Shown: positions 8,251-17,573, numbered from the stretch's first letter. The stretch is DNA of 64,000 bases from Lacibacter sediminis (GCF_014168535.1 NZ_CP060007.1:2790001-2854000); one strand, 5' to 3'. Program-made: numbers and translations. Notes: generated by a model not told the origin, from the letters alone.

Positions 8251-10143
8251 ATGGCCGAAGAAAAAAAGAACCTGTTCGATTACGATGAGAGCTCGATTAA
8301 AACCCTCGACTGGCAGGAGCATATCCGTCTCCGTCCGGGAATGTACATTGGTAAACTGGGCGATGGCAGCAGTGCCGACGATGGTATTTACGTGTTGTTA
8401 AAAGAGGTGTTGGATAACTGTATTGATGAACACACCATGGGCTACGGTAAAGCGGTGGATGTAACCATTGAAAAAGGCGTAGTGACCATTCGTGACTATG
8501 GCCGTGGTATTCCGCTGGGTAAAGTGGTGGATGTGGTGAGCAAGATCAACACCGGTGCCAAGTACGACAGCAAAGTGTTTCAGAAATCTGTTGGTTTGAA
8601 TGGTGTGGGTACAAAAGCTGTAAACGCATTGAGCCAGTATTTTAAAGTAACTGCGTTTCGTGAAGGCAAACAAAAAACTGCTGAATTTGAAAAAGGTATT
8701 TTAACCAAAGAACATAAAGAAGAGAAAACAACGGAAGGTAACGGTACCGAAGTAACGTTTATTCCCGATAACAGTGTTTTTAAAAACTATCACTACATAC
8801 ACGAGTATCTTGACAACCAATTCTGGAACTATTGTTATTTGAATGCGGGATTGGTGATCAACTTCAATGGCAAAAAGTATGTATCGAAGAATGGATTGCT
8901 CGATCTGTTGCAACGTAAAACGAATGAAGATGAACTGCGTTATCCCATCATTCATCTGAAAGGTGAGGATATTGAGGTTGCTATTACACACGAGAATCAA
9001 TACGGCGAAGAATATTACTCATTTGTAAACGGACAGTTTACCACGCAAGGCGGTACACATCTTGCAGCTTTCCGTGAAGGTTATGTAAAAACCATCCGTG
9101 ATTTTTATAAGAAAGATTATGATGCAGCCGATATACGTGGAAGTATTTGTGCTGCTGTGAGTGTTCGTGTACAGGAACCGGTATTCGAAAGTCAGACAAA
9201 AACAAAACTCGGTTCCAGCGTGGTGTATGAAGGCGGCCCAACGATGAAGAATTTCGTGGGCGATTTTCTTGCACGTGATCTTGATCTTTACCTGCACAAA
9301 AATCCGTCGGTTGCTGAAGCGTTGAAAAAACGTATTGAGCAAAACGAGAAAGAACGTAAAGAACTGGCCGGTATTAAAAAGCTCGCCAATGAACGTGCCA
9401 AGAAAGCCAATCTTCACAATAAGAAATTAAGAGACTGTCGTTTTCATTACAACGATGAAGCAACAGGCAAGGACAAGGATAAAATTATTGAGAAGCAAAA
9501 GGAAACAACCATCTTTATTACCGAGGGTGATAGTGCGAGCGGAAGTATAACCAAGAGCCGCAATGTGGAAACACAAGCCGTGTTTAGCTTGCGTGGTAAA
9601 CCGCTCAACTGTTATGGGCTAACGAAGAAAGTGGTGTATGAGAATGAAGAATTCAATCTCCTGCAACATGCTTTGAACATCGAAGATAATTATGAAGACC
9701 TGCGTTACAACAACATCGTCATTGCAACCGATGCCGATGTGGATGGTATGCATATTCGTTTATTGCTGATGACATTCTTCCTGCAGTTTTTCCCCGACCT
9801 GGTGAAGAACGGGCATGTGTTTATTTTAGAAACACCGTTGTTCCGTGTACGTAATAAACAGGAAACGATTTATTGTTACGATGAAGGGGAGAAGCAGGCA
9901 GCTGTAAAAAAACTCGGAAATAAACCGGAGATCACACGCTTTAAAGGTTTGGGTGAGATCAGTCCGGAAGAGTTTGGCCGTTTCATTGGTGCAGAAATGC
10001 GCAAGCAACCGGTGATGTTGTTACCTGAAACACATATACAACAGGTGTTAGAATATTATATGGGTAAGAATACGCCGGACAGACAGGAGTTCATTATCGA
10101 TAACCTGAAAGTAGAATTAGATAAAGTAGAAGAAACTGTATAA
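8251..10143 (+). CDS. parE: DNA topoisomerase IV subunit B (ParE-type ATPase)
   Basis: 630 residues. The GHKL ATPase domain is at the N-terminus (RLRPGMYIG near 29-36, [10 protein letters not shown] with the ATP-Mg acidic/Asn pair near 53-61, GRGIP near 84-88, [13 protein letters not shown] near 117-129). The transducer follows, then the TOPRIM domain with EGDSASG near 425 and DADVDG near 494-499 for Mg2+. The length fits ParE rather than the longer gyrases. The subunit supplies ATP-driven strand passage for chromosome decatenation with ParC. It heads a rightward cluster ending in parC (12221-14737), with three small genes between. Confidence 0.92.
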   Translation: MAEEKKNLFDYDESSIKTLDWQEHIRLRPGMYIGKLGDGSSADDGIYVLLKEVLDNCIDEHTMGYGKAVDVTIEKGVVTIRDYGRGIPLGKVVDVVSKINTGAKYDSKVFQKSVGLNGVGTKAVNALSQYFKVTAFREGKQKTAEFEKGILTKEHKEEKTTEGNGTEVTFIPDNSVFKNYHYIHEYLDNQFWNYCYLNAGLVINFNGKKYVSKNGLLDLLQRKTNEDELRYPIIHLKGEDIEVAITHENQYGEEYYSFVNGQFTTQGGTHLAAFREGYVKTIRDFYKKDYDAADIRGSICAAVSVRVQEPVFESQTKTKLGSSVVYEGGPTMKNFVGDFLARDLDLYLHKNPSVAEALKKRIEQNEKERKELAGIKKLANERAKKANLHNKKLRDCRFHYNDEATGKDKDKIIEKQKETTIFITEGDSASGSITKSRNVETQAVFSLRGKPLNCYGLTKKVVYENEEFNLLQHALNIEDNYEDLRYNNIVIATDADVDGMHIRLLLMTFFLQFFPDLVKNGHVFILETPLFRVRNKQETIYCYDEGEKQAAVKKLGNKPEITRFKGLGEISPEEFGRFIGAEMRKQPVMLLPETHIQQVLEYYMGKNTPDRQEFIIDNLKVELDKVEETV

Positions 10144-10156
10144 TTCCCTTTAACTA

Positions 10157-10945
10157 ATGTTTGAATTTCACGCCGACAGGAAACGTTACTTCGATATACA
10201 GATACAAAATACTGAACGGTATGTGTTGCCCTTTATTGAGAAAGCATTCACTGTAAAGCCGGGTATGCGTGTGTTGGAAATTGGTTGTGGTGAAGGCGGT
10301 GTATTGAAAGCGTTTATTGATAAAGGATGCACAGGCGTTGGTATTGAACTTGATGAAAGCCGGTTAGTGAATGCAAGAGAATGGATGAAGGAAGAACTGC
10401 AGCAAGGCAAAGTCACCTTTCATTCAAAAGATATTTACAAAGCAACCGAAGCCGATTTTGGTGGTGCGTTTGATGTGATTGTGTTGAAGGATGTTATTGA
10501 GCATATTCATGATCAGCCAAAATTGATAGAATGGATGAAAAGTTTTTTGACAACAAATGGTGTGATCTTCTTTGGCTTTCCTCCCTGGTATATGCCGTTT
10601 GGCGGTCATCAGCAGATCAACAAAGGTAAATGGTTAAGTAAGTTGCCTTATTATCATTTGTTGCCAACGCCCATTTACAAATGGCTATTGAAATCGAATG
10701 GTGAGAACTGGGAAGAAATGCTGGAGATAAAAGAAACAGGAATTTCAATTGAGCGGTTTGAGCGCATTTGTAACGAGAAAGGATACAATGTCATCAACCA
10801 TACTCATTTTTTAATTAACCCGATCTATGAATACAAGTTTGGCTGGAAACCGAAAGAACAGTTTGGATTGGTGAAAGCCATTCCGTTTGTTCGTAATTTC
10901 TTCACCACTTGTGTTTATTATTTGATACAGGCAAAACAGAATTAG
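10157..10945 (+). CDS. Class I SAM-dependent methyltransferase
   Basis: 262 residues. Motif I VLEIGCGEGGVL near residues 38-49 binds SAM. An acidic residue (GIELDESRL) follows strand 2, and DVIVLKDVIEHIHD (about 104-117) is the motif IV/post-motif region typical of Methyltransf_11/23 proteins. The C-terminal third has aromatic and basic patches that may bind the acceptor, which I cannot predict. It sits 13 bp after parE and 5 bp before the DUF1835 gene, so it is transcribed within the topoisomerase cluster; a role in DNA topology is not implied by the sequence. Confidence 0.8.
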   Translation: MFEFHADRKRYFDIQIQNTERYVLPFIEKAFTVKPGMRVLEIGCGEGGVLKAFIDKGCTGVGIELDESRLVNAREWMKEELQQGKVTFHSKDIYKATEADFGGAFDVIVLKDVIEHIHDQPKLIEWMKSFLTTNGVIFFGFPPWYMPFGGHQQINKGKWLSKLPYYHLLPTPIYKWLLKSNGENWEEMLEIKETGISIERFERICNEKGYNVINHTHFLINPIYEYKFGWKPKEQFGLVKAIPFVRNFFTTCVYYLIQAKQN

Positions 10946-10950
10946 ATTTT

Positions 10951-11796
10951 ATGATACATATTGTTTTCAATGAAGCTGATATTGATGTATTGCAAAAGGC
11001 AATAGAACTGGATGAAACATTGCAGGGCGAAGTGCTGCAGGTGGAAGATGATTATGCGGTTGGTCCACTGAAGGATATTTATACCGAAGAAGGTATTGCT
11101 GCCCGTCGTGCCTGGTGGAAAGAAGTATTGACCGGCACCGAACTTGAAAAGAAAATAGATGAAGGTGATGTAGATGACAATAAACTTGTTGCCTTTATCA
11201 TTGAGCGTTTGCAAATTAACGAAGACGAGAAAGTGTGGATCTGGGCAGCACAAAACAAACATGATGTGAGCGGTTACTATTGGCTCATCAGTCAGTTGAA
11301 AGATTTCCAGGGCCGCATTTATATTTTGTACCTGAATAACCTGCCGTTCATTAACGAGAAAGGACAGTTGTTTTATCCTGAATGGATCAGCACTATTCAG
11401 CCAAAAGAGATGACAAAAGCAAAGAAACTTGCACGTTTGGTTACAGCAAGTGAGTTTGAAGTTGATCCGGATGAATGGACAAAACTCTGCAATGAAGAAA
11501 AAGGTGTCCGTTTACTGGAAGGTGGAAAGAAACTGGGACAGAAGGATTATGATTTTTATGATGCAGACCTTAAGAATTTTATTTCGGGTGATTGGCAGAA
11601 AGCAAGTAAGATCATTCACCAGTTCCTGAGCAAGAATAAACAGACAACCGGCGATATGTATTTGCTGTGGCGTTTAAAACAATTGGTTGCAACTGACATG
11701 TATGATGTGCAGGGTGAATTGAAGAACATGAAAGATTTTGAGCTGAAGAAAAAATCGGGGCAGTTGTTTGAAGCGACACAACCGTCTGAACAGTGA
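10951..11796 (+). CDS. DUF1835/DUF3658-type protein
   Basis: 281 residues. The N-terminal half (MIHIVFNEADIDVLQ..., EDDYAVGPL, RRAWW) matches DUF1835. The C-terminal part (DMYLLWRLKQLV) resembles DUF3658. Both are uncharacterised cytoplasmic domains usually found together. I chose ATG 10951 because the in-frame codons before it lie inside the methyltransferase gene and lack the family look, and this start leaves a 5-bp gap. Function unknown; position in the parE-parC cluster is the main context. Confidence 0.75.
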   Translation: MIHIVFNEADIDVLQKAIELDETLQGEVLQVEDDYAVGPLKDIYTEEGIAARRAWWKEVLTGTELEKKIDEGDVDDNKLVAFIIERLQINEDEKVWIWAAQNKHDVSGYYWLISQLKDFQGRIYILYLNNLPFINEKGQLFYPEWISTIQPKEMTKAKKLARLVTASEFEVDPDEWTKLCNEEKGVRLLEGGKKLGQKDYDFYDADLKNFISGDWQKASKIIHQFLSKNKQTTGDMYLLWRLKQLVATDMYDVQGELKNMKDFELKKKSGQLFEATQPSEQ

Positions 11797-11863
11797 TTTA
11801 AAGAGAACAAAAGGAATCAGAAGATGTGTTGGAATATTATGATAGAAACTAACATCTGATAAG

Positions 11864-12217
11864 ATGAAAGCAATACTGAAACTGGAAGAATTCGCAATGT
11901 TTCTTGCATGTTTATACACGTTATACCTGTTTGATGCAGCGTGGTGGGTGTACCCGGTTTTGTTGCTTGGTCCGGATATCAGTATGCTTGGCTATTTAGC
12001 TGGTGATAAAGTTGGTGCCTGGAGTTATAACATCTTTCATCATAAAGGGATTGCAGTGCTGTTATTGATCACCGGGGTGTATGCAAATATTGATGAATTG
12101 TTTTTTACAGGTGTTATTTTGTTAGGACATGCATCAATGGATCGTGTTGCTGGTTATGGTCTGAAATATGAAAATGGATTTAAGTATACGCATTTAGGAG
12201 AAATAGGAAAGAAATAA
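11864..12217 (+). CDS. DUF4260 membrane protein
   Basis: 117 residues with about three to four hydrophobic helices (LACLYTLYLF, WVYPVLLLGPDISMLGYLAG, AVLLLITGVYAN, LFFTGVILLGHASMDR). The G-P-D-x-S-M-L-G-Y-L and H-A-S-M-D-R-x-x-G-Y-G-L-K-Y motifs are the signature of DUF4260. It is an inner-membrane protein of unknown role. It ends 3 bp before the parC ATG, so translation of the two may be coupled. Confidence 0.8.
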   Translation: MKAILKLEEFAMFLACLYTLYLFDAAWWVYPVLLLGPDISMLGYLAGDKVGAWSYNIFHHKGIAVLLLITGVYANIDELFFTGVILLGHASMDRVAGYGLKYENGFKYTHLGEIGKK

Positions 12218-12220
12218 ATT

Positions 12221-14737
12221 ATGAGTGCTGCTAAAAAGAAAGAAAGTGTTTTCGACAATGAAGGCGGTGTACAGGGACAGTATAAAAACTGGTTTCTCGA
12301 TTACGCATCGTATGTAATTCTTGAACGTGCCGTACCGGCAATGGAAGATGGTTTAAAGCCTGTGCAACGTCGTATTCTTCACGCCATGAAAGAAATGGAT
12401 GATGGTCGTTTCAACAAAGTGGCGAACATTATTGGGCAGGCGATGCAATACCATCCGCATGGTGATGCAAGTATTGGTGATGCATTGGTAAATCTTGGAC
12501 AGAAAGATCTGTTGATCGATACACAAGGTAACTGGGGCGATGTGCGTACAGGTGATGATGCAGCTGCTGCACGTTACATTGAAGCACGTTTGTCGAAATT
12601 TGCATTGGATGTTGCCTTTAACAACAAAACAACCGAATGGCAATTGAGCTACGATGGTCGTAAGAACGAGCCTGTGGTATTGCCGATGAAATTTCCGTTG
12701 TTATTGGCACAAGGTGCAGATGGTATTGCCGTTGGTCTGTCAACAAAAATTCTTCCACATAACTTTTGCGAGTTAATTGAAGCGTCCATCAAAGCATTGC
12801 GTGGAAAACGTTTTGAACTGTTACCCGATTTTCAAACGGGCGGCATGATCGATGCAGCAAATTACAATGATGGTAAACGTGGCGGCAAAGTGCGTGTGCG
12901 TGCATTGATTGAAGAGCTTGATAAGAAAACATTGCTCATCAAAGATGTGCCTTACGGTGTAACCACAACAAGTTTGATGGAAAGCATTGTAAAAGCAAAC
13001 GACCAGGGCAAAATAAAAATTAAGAAAGTAACAGATAATACCGCTGCAGAAGTAGAGATACAGGTTGATCTTGCACCGGGTATTTCACCTGACATTACCA
13101 TTGATGCGTTGTATGCATTTACCGATTGTGAAGTTTCGATTTCACCCAATGCATGCGTAATTGTTGATAACAAACCGCAGTTCCTCACCGTAACAGATCT
13201 GCTGAAATATTCTGCTGAGCAAACAAAAGAGTTGCTGAAGAAAGAACTCGAGATAAAACTTGGCGAATTGCAGGAGAAATGGCATTACACTTCGCTGGAA
13301 AAAATATTCTTCGAAGAACAGATCTACAAAGAACTCGAGAAGAAACATGAAACATGGGATAAAGTGATTGTCGCAATAGACAAAGCATTCGTTCCATTTA
13401 AAAAACAACTCCGCAGAGATATTACGAGAGAAGATATTCTGAAGCTGACGGAAAAGCCTGTACGTCGTATCTATCGTTTGGATATTGATGAACTGAATCA
13501 ACAGATCAAAGGATTAGAAGCAGACATTAAGCAGGTGAAACACGATTTGGAAAACCTGGTTGATTATGCAGTAGCTTATTACGAAAACCTGTTGAAGAAA
13601 TATGGCAAGGGTCGTGAGCGTAAAACAGAGATCAAGCCTTTTGAAGTTATTCAAATAAAACAAGTAGCCATTGCCAACACCAAACTTTACATGAATCGTG
13701 AAGATGGTTTTGTTGGTACATCGCTGAAGAAAGATGAATTCATTTGCGATTGTTCCGACTTTGATGACATCATTGTATTTACCAAACGTGGTTTAATGAA
13801 AGTGGTGAAGGTGAGTGATAAAGCTTACATCGGTAAAGACATTATTCATGCAGCCGTGTTTCAGAAAAATGATGAGCGTACTACCTACAACATGATCTAT
13901 GCCGATGGCAAAGGCGGTGTGAGTTATGCAAAACGTTTTAACGTTACCGGTATTACAAGAGATAAGGAATACGATCTTACAAGAGGCGATGATAAAAGCA
14001 AAGTGCATTACTTCACCGTGAATCCAAATGGTGAAGCAGAGGTGGTGAAAATATTGCTGAGCCCGAATTGTACTGCACGTATTAAAGAGTTTGATTTCTA
14101 TTTTGAAGAACTCGATATTAAAGGTCGTAGTAGCATGGGTAACCAGGTAACCAAGTATCCCATCAAGAGTGTGAAGTTTAAAGAAAAGGGCCGAGCTACA
14201 TTAAGCGGAAAGAAAATGTGGTTCGATGATAAGTTTGGGCGTTTAAACACAGAAGAGAAAGGAGAGTACCTTGGCAAGTTTGAACCTGAAGATCGTGTGC
14301 TGGTTATCTACAAAGATGGCAACTACGAAATTACCGACCAGGAAATGACCCAGAAGTTCGATCCGGAAAATATTCTGTTGATCGAGCTCTTCAGGCCAGA
14401 ACGCATCATCACTGCTGTGTATTTAGACAATGATAAACTGCAGTATAATGTGAAGCGTTTCAAAATTGAAACCACCACATTAAAGAATAAATTTTTCTTT
14501 ATCAAAGAAGGAGCGAAGAATTATCTCGAAGCTGTTACGACTGATGAAGAACCGGTGTTGTCTGTTAAAAGTGGTAAGGGCACACAAGTGCGTAGTGCAA
14601 AAATAAAACTGGCGAAGGTTGCAGAAGTCATGGGCTGGAAAGCAGTGGGGGCAAAGCTTACAGACTTCAACAAGAGTATTGAAATGGAATGGGTGAAGGA
14701 AGATCCAAATGCTCAGCCGGAGTTGTTTGGACAGTGA
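12221..14737 (+). CDS. parC: DNA topoisomerase IV subunit A (ParC-type)
   Basis: 838 residues. The breakage-reunion domain contains HPHGDASIGD near 79-88 and the catalytic Tyr119 in AAAARYIEARL. A coiled-coil tower (LEKKHETWDKV..., about 370-470) and a C-terminal beta-pinwheel region (IVFTKRGLMKVVKV, repeated) follow. It cleaves and religates DNA for decatenation with ParE. The residue matching E. coli ParC Ser80 is Ala, as in other ParC of this lineage as far as I know. Last gene of the topoisomerase cluster; a strong terminator follows. Confidence 0.9.
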   Translation: MSAAKKKESVFDNEGGVQGQYKNWFLDYASYVILERAVPAMEDGLKPVQRRILHAMKEMDDGRFNKVANIIGQAMQYHPHGDASIGDALVNLGQKDLLIDTQGNWGDVRTGDDAAAARYIEARLSKFALDVAFNNKTTEWQLSYDGRKNEPVVLPMKFPLLLAQGADGIAVGLSTKILPHNFCELIEASIKALRGKRFELLPDFQTGGMIDAANYNDGKRGGKVRVRALIEELDKKTLLIKDVPYGVTTTSLMESIVKANDQGKIKIKKVTDNTAAEVEIQVDLAPGISPDITIDALYAFTDCEVSISPNACVIVDNKPQFLTVTDLLKYSAEQTKELLKKELEIKLGELQEKWHYTSLEKIFFEEQIYKELEKKHETWDKVIVAIDKAFVPFKKQLRRDITREDILKLTEKPVRRIYRLDIDELNQQIKGLEADIKQVKHDLENLVDYAVAYYENLLKKYGKGRERKTEIKPFEVIQIKQVAIANTKLYMNREDGFVGTSLKKDEFICDCSDFDDIIVFTKRGLMKVVKVSDKAYIGKDIIHAAVFQKNDERTTYNMIYADGKGGVSYAKRFNVTGITRDKEYDLTRGDDKSKVHYFTVNPNGEAEVVKILLSPNCTARIKEFDFYFEELDIKGRSSMGNQVTKYPIKSVKFKEKGRATLSGKKMWFDDKFGRLNTEEKGEYLGKFEPEDRVLVIYKDGNYEITDQEMTQKFDPENILLIELFRPERIITAVYLDNDKLQYNVKRFKIETTTLKNKFFFIKEGAKNYLEAVTTDEEPVLSVKSGKGTQVRSAKIKLAKVAEVMGWKAVGAKLTDFNKSIEMEWVKEDPNAQPELFGQ

Positions 14738-14762
14738 GTAATGAATGATGAGTAATGTGTTT

Positions 14763-14789
14763 AACGGCGATTGCAATGCAATCGCCGTT
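14763..14789 (+). terminator. Intrinsic terminator after parC
   Basis: Perfect 12-bp stem (AACGGCGATTGC with GCAATCGCCGTT), loop AAT, then TCATTTT. It lies 26 bp after the parC stop and closes the parE-parC cluster. Confidence 0.85.
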
Positions 14790-14913
14790 TCATTTTACAA
14801 CAGTTTGTTAAGAGGCGTTCCGTTAACAAAAGATTAGAAACTGTCGTACATCTATGCAAAACATTTCTTCATCTGAATGAACAAGCAGTTACTAAAAACC
14901 TGCAACCATTTTT

Positions 14914-15582
14914 ATGAGGACTACATACCTAAGCTTACTCGTAGTGTTTACTACAGCAGCCATTACAACCAACGCACAAATTAAACCTGTTATCAAAGCA
15001 GGTGTTATTCAATCAACCTGGAAAGGAGAAGCAAGAGAATCTTTTACACAATTGGTCGATCAGACAGATGGCTACATCAGCAGCCGAAACAGAACGGCCT
15101 TTTATGTTGGTGCCGGCGCCGAACTTCCTCTTGGTGATTTTGTTTCAATTGAACCTTCGCTCGTTTATACGCAACGTGGCTATGGTATTAAAGGTAATCT
15201 TACAATCAATCAATTAAAGATCGATGCACTTGATGCAAGAGCTACTGCTCAAATGCATTATGTTGATCTTCCCGTGTTGCTGAAAGTAAAGCCTGTTGCC
15301 GGTTTGCAGCTTTTTGCCGGTCCACAGGTTTCTTATTTAGTAAAGAATAATTTACGGGCCGATGTTTCTGTATTCGGCTTTTCACTTCTTAACCGTGATA
15401 TTGATATCACCGAGCAATTCAACCGTTGGGATGTGGGTGTAACGGGTGGTGTAGGTTACGAGTTTGAAAATGGCATCGGTATTACTGCAGCTTATGAAAG
15501 AGGATTTCAACGCCTCGACAAAAACCAGAATTTCAAAGCATTTAACGAAGGATACAAAGCAGGGTTAACATACAGATTTTAA
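14914..15582 (+). CDS. Porin-like outer-membrane beta-barrel protein (PF13568-like)
   Basis: 222 residues with a signal peptide of about 21 residues (ending TNAQ). The mature chain reads as an 8-strand barrel: FYVGAGAELPL, FVSIEPSLVYTQRGYGIKG, MHYVDLPVLLKVKPVAGLQLFAGPQVSYL, and a final aromatic strand AGLTYRF. The L-P-V-L-L-K and F-A-G-P-Q-V segments are typical of the porin-family barrel domain of Bacteroidota. Outer-membrane location likely; ligand or pore role unknown. Monocistronic between two hairpin terminators. Confidence 0.8.
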   Translation: MRTTYLSLLVVFTTAAITTNAQIKPVIKAGVIQSTWKGEARESFTQLVDQTDGYISSRNRTAFYVGAGAELPLGDFVSIEPSLVYTQRGYGIKGNLTINQLKIDALDARATAQMHYVDLPVLLKVKPVAGLQLFAGPQVSYLVKNNLRADVSVFGFSLLNRDIDITEQFNRWDVGVTGGVGYEFENGIGITAAYERGFQRLDKNQNFKAFNEGYKAGLTYRF

Positions 15583-15616
15583 TTAGCTGAATAAACGATA
15601 TAACTATGAAACCTTG

Positions 15617-15646
15617 ACCGATGATGCAGTACCCGGCATCATCGGT
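15617..15646. terminator. Bidirectional terminator between barrel gene and SET gene
   Basis: Perfect 11-bp stem (ACCGATGATGC with GCATCATCGGT), loop of 8 nt, followed by TTTTATT on the + strand. It stands between two convergent genes and abuts the stop codon of the SET gene, so it can serve both. Confidence 0.8.
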
Positions 15647-15647
15647 T

Positions 15648-16058
15648 TTATTCATCACTATCAACAATCTCTCCATAGTTGATCAGTAACTCTTCGCCTG
15701 CTTTTATTTCACGGAGTGTTTCAAAATCTTCACCATCATTGATCGATATAATATTTGGCGATTCATCGTGATTCAGAAAGTTTACAATATCCATCACCTT
15801 GAACCCATAATCAGGAACATAGTAATGGTCATCATCAAACAAACAATAAGTCTCCACCAATTCTTTGCTGTGAGCAGGCAGTGCATCAATCTCACTTCGC
15901 TCGATCTTGATCCACTCGCCAATGTTTTTTGAGAATAATCCACGCTGACCTTTTGGAATGTCCCGTAATGCAAACACTCCGTTGCCATGAATGGGAGAGG
16001 GCTTCATCATCACCCATGTATCATGTTTCAACTCTTGCAATAATTGTTCTTTGGTCAT
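15648..16058 (-). CDS. SET-domain protein-lysine methyltransferase-like protein
   Basis: 136 residues from ATG 16058; an in-frame TTG at 16076 lies inside a strong hairpin and is a poor start. The SET hallmarks are present: GNGVFALRDIPKGQ near the N-terminus (SAM-binding strand), NFLNHDESPN (the NHS-like motif), and a final GEELLINYGE (the ELxxxY motif with the catalytic Tyr). Short stand-alone SET proteins are common in Bacteroidota, and their protein targets are mostly unknown. It is the last of a leftward group fba, accD, smpB, SET. Domain call firm; substrate unknown. Confidence 0.82.
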   Translation of the reverse strand: MTKEQLLQELKHDTWVMMKPSPIHGNGVFALRDIPKGQRGLFSKNIGEWIKIERSEIDALPAHSKELVETYCLFDDDHYYVPDYGFKVMDIVNFLNHDESPNIISINDGEDFETLREIKAGEELLINYGEIVDSDE

Positions 16059-16067
16059 ATTGTAATT

Positions 16068-16107
16068 TATATACAATGGCCGACTGGAATAGCGGCCATT
16101 GTATATA
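16068..16107 (-). promoter_or_regulatory. Strong 15-bp hairpin in the smpB-SET gap
   Basis: Perfect 15-bp inverted repeat (core CAATGGCCG with CGGCCATTG), loop of 10 nt, occupying nearly the whole gap. It ends 9 bases before the SET ATG and starts 3 bases after the smpB stop. There is no T-run in the leftward direction, so it may be an RNA-processing or leader hairpin rather than a classic terminator. Confidence 0.6.
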
Positions 16108-16110
16108 ATT

Positions 16111-16548
16111 TTATTTCACATACTTTTTCAATTCACGCTCTGCATCACGGTTCTTAATGGTTTCCCGTTTGTCGTGGAGTTTCTTTCCTTTACCCAAACC
16201 AATTTCAAGCTTCGCTAAATTATTTTCGGTAAAGAAAATGCGGAGAGGAACAACGGTATAGCCTTTTTCTTTCAGCTTGTTTTCCCACTTTTTAATTTCT
16301 TTTTTGTTGAGCAGCAATTTGCGGTCGTGTACTGCCAGGTGATTATTGGTAGTACCGAATTTATACTCTGCAATATGCAGACCTTTGATCCAGAGTTCGT
16401 GTTTATCAAAAAAACAATAAGAGTCGGAGAAACTTACTTTGCCTTCACGGATCGATTTTACTTCCGTTCCAACCAATACCATCCCTGCCACTAATTTGTC
16501 TTCAAAATAGTAATCATGAAAAGCAGAGCGGTTTTTTAATTCTGTCAT
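16111..16548 (-). CDS. smpB: SsrA-binding protein SmpB
   Basis: 145 residues, normal length. It shows the SmpB core: DYYFEDKLVAGMVLVGTEVKSIREGKVSFSDSY in the N-terminal part, then H-D-R-K-L-L-L-N-K-K-E-I, PLRIFFTENNLAKLEIGLGKGKKLHDKRETIKNRD and the Lys-rich tail. SmpB binds tmRNA and is needed for rescue of stalled ribosomes. The tmRNA gene itself is not in this window. It lies 71 bp downstream of accD, in a gap that holds both a terminator and a probable promoter. Confidence 0.95.
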   Translation of the reverse strand: MTELKNRSAFHDYYFEDKLVAGMVLVGTEVKSIREGKVSFSDSYCFFDKHELWIKGLHIAEYKFGTTNNHLAVHDRKLLLNKKEIKKWENKLKEKGYTVVPLRIFFTENNLAKLEIGLGKGKKLHDKRETIKNRDAERELKKYVK

Positions 16549-16557
16549 TTTACAAAT

Positions 16558-16600
16558 AAAAAAGCAATCAATAAAAGTTGAATCAACTCATATTGATTGC
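16558..16600 (-). terminator. Terminator after accD, overlapping the smpB start region
   Basis: On the minus strand: a 10-bp stem GCAATCAATA with TATTGATTGC, an inner 6-bp stem AGTTGA/TCAACT, then TTTTTT. It is correctly placed to end leftward accD transcription and stops 9 bases before the smpB ATG. Confidence 0.7.
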
Positions 16601-16607
16601 AAATATA
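16600..16607 (-). promoter_or_regulatory. Probable smpB -7 box (TATATTTG)
   Basis: Exact TAnnTTTG on the minus strand. Its last base coincides with the first base of the accD terminator stem, so a transcript starting about 7 nt on would lack part of the 5' arm. No clear TTG -33 is seen. Confidence 0.45.
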
Positions 16608-16619
16608 AAATTGATCTCT

Positions 16620-17537
16620 TTAGTTCTTAAATAATGTAAACAGCACGCCGAATTTCTGTTTCATTTCTTTCCGGTCGATGATGAGATCGAGGAAGCCGTG
16701 TTCCAGCAAAAACTCACTGCGTTGGAAACCTTCGGGCAGATCTTTTTTAATGGTTTCTTTAATCACACGGGGACCGGCAAAACCGATCAATGCGCCCGGC
16801 TCACCAATATTAAGATCTCCCAACATCCCAAAGGAAGCAGTTACACCACCAAAGGTTGGATCAGTAAGCAACGTAATGTAGGGGAGCTTCGCATCACTGA
16901 GTTGTGAGAGCTTACCTGAAATTTTTGCCAGTTGCATCAATGAAAATGCACTTTCCATCATCCTTGCACCACCACTTTTACAAATGAGGATCATAGGGAG
17001 TTTATGTTCAATGCAATAATCGGCAGCACGTGCAATTTTTTCGCCCATTACACTTCCCAACGAACCGCCGATGAAATCAAAATCCATACAGCAGATCACC
17101 GTTCCATGTCCTTCGATCTTACCAACCGCTACACGGATTGAATCGTGCAGATCAGTTTTCTTCCAGATATCTTCCAATCGTTTCTGGTAAGGTTTCAGAT
17201 CTGTAAACCCGAGATAATCTTTGGAGCGGATATTATCGAACAGCTCCGTGTATTCATCACCATCAAACAGGATATCGTAATATTCAGCACTGCCAATGCG
17301 GTGGTGATAATTACAATTGGGGCATACATATTTATTCTCCGCTAATTCGGTTGAAGTACCGGTATGCTTACATTCAGGACATTTGGTCCAGAGACCTTCC
17401 TGGATTTCTTTCTTTTCTGAAGTTGATGTAAGAATCCCTTTCTGAACCCGTTTAAACCACGACGAACGTAATGCATCTGCCTGCGGCAGATCGTCGCCCG
17501 TTAGATTTTTCTCAATATCCTCTTCTTTTTTTGCCAT
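16620..17537 (-). CDS. accD: Acetyl-CoA carboxylase carboxyltransferase subunit beta
   Basis: 305 residues from ATG 17537 (MAKKEED); an upstream in-frame ATG at 17573 would overlap the end of the aldolase gene and adds no family sequence. A four-Cys zinc ribbon C-P-E-C...C-P-N-C is at about residues 58-80. The crotonase-like carboxyltransferase core follows, with GGSLGSVMGEKI, CKSGGARMMES and GGVTASFGMLGD. It transfers the carboxyl group from biotin to acetyl-CoA to make malonyl-CoA, the first step of fatty-acid synthesis, with AccA (not in this window). It lies 36 bp after the aldolase gene. Confidence 0.93.
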   Translation of the reverse strand: MAKKEEDIEKNLTGDDLPQADALRSSWFKRVQKGILTSTSEKKEIQEGLWTKCPECKHTGTSTELAENKYVCPNCNYHHRIGSAEYYDILFDGDEYTELFDNIRSKDYLGFTDLKPYQKRLEDIWKKTDLHDSIRVAVGKIEGHGTVICCMDFDFIGGSLGSVMGEKIARAADYCIEHKLPMILICKSGGARMMESAFSLMQLAKISGKLSQLSDAKLPYITLLTDPTFGGVTASFGMLGDLNIGEPGALIGFAGPRVIKETIKKDLPEGFQRSEFLLEHGFLDLIIDRKEMKQKFGVLFTLFKN

Positions 17538-17573
17538 CGTTCTTTGATTTGAAAAGTGGGTAAAAGTAAGCAA

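Noticed and set aside
9019..9417. Long minus-strand ORF inside parE
   Set aside because: Antisense to a clear core gene; Cys/Phe/Ile-rich translation is the reverse of parE codons, without its own start context.
10909..10950. Upstream start for the DUF1835 gene inside the methyltransferase gene
   Set aside because: The segment is the methyltransferase coding sequence in another frame, and ATG 10951 fits the family N-terminus.
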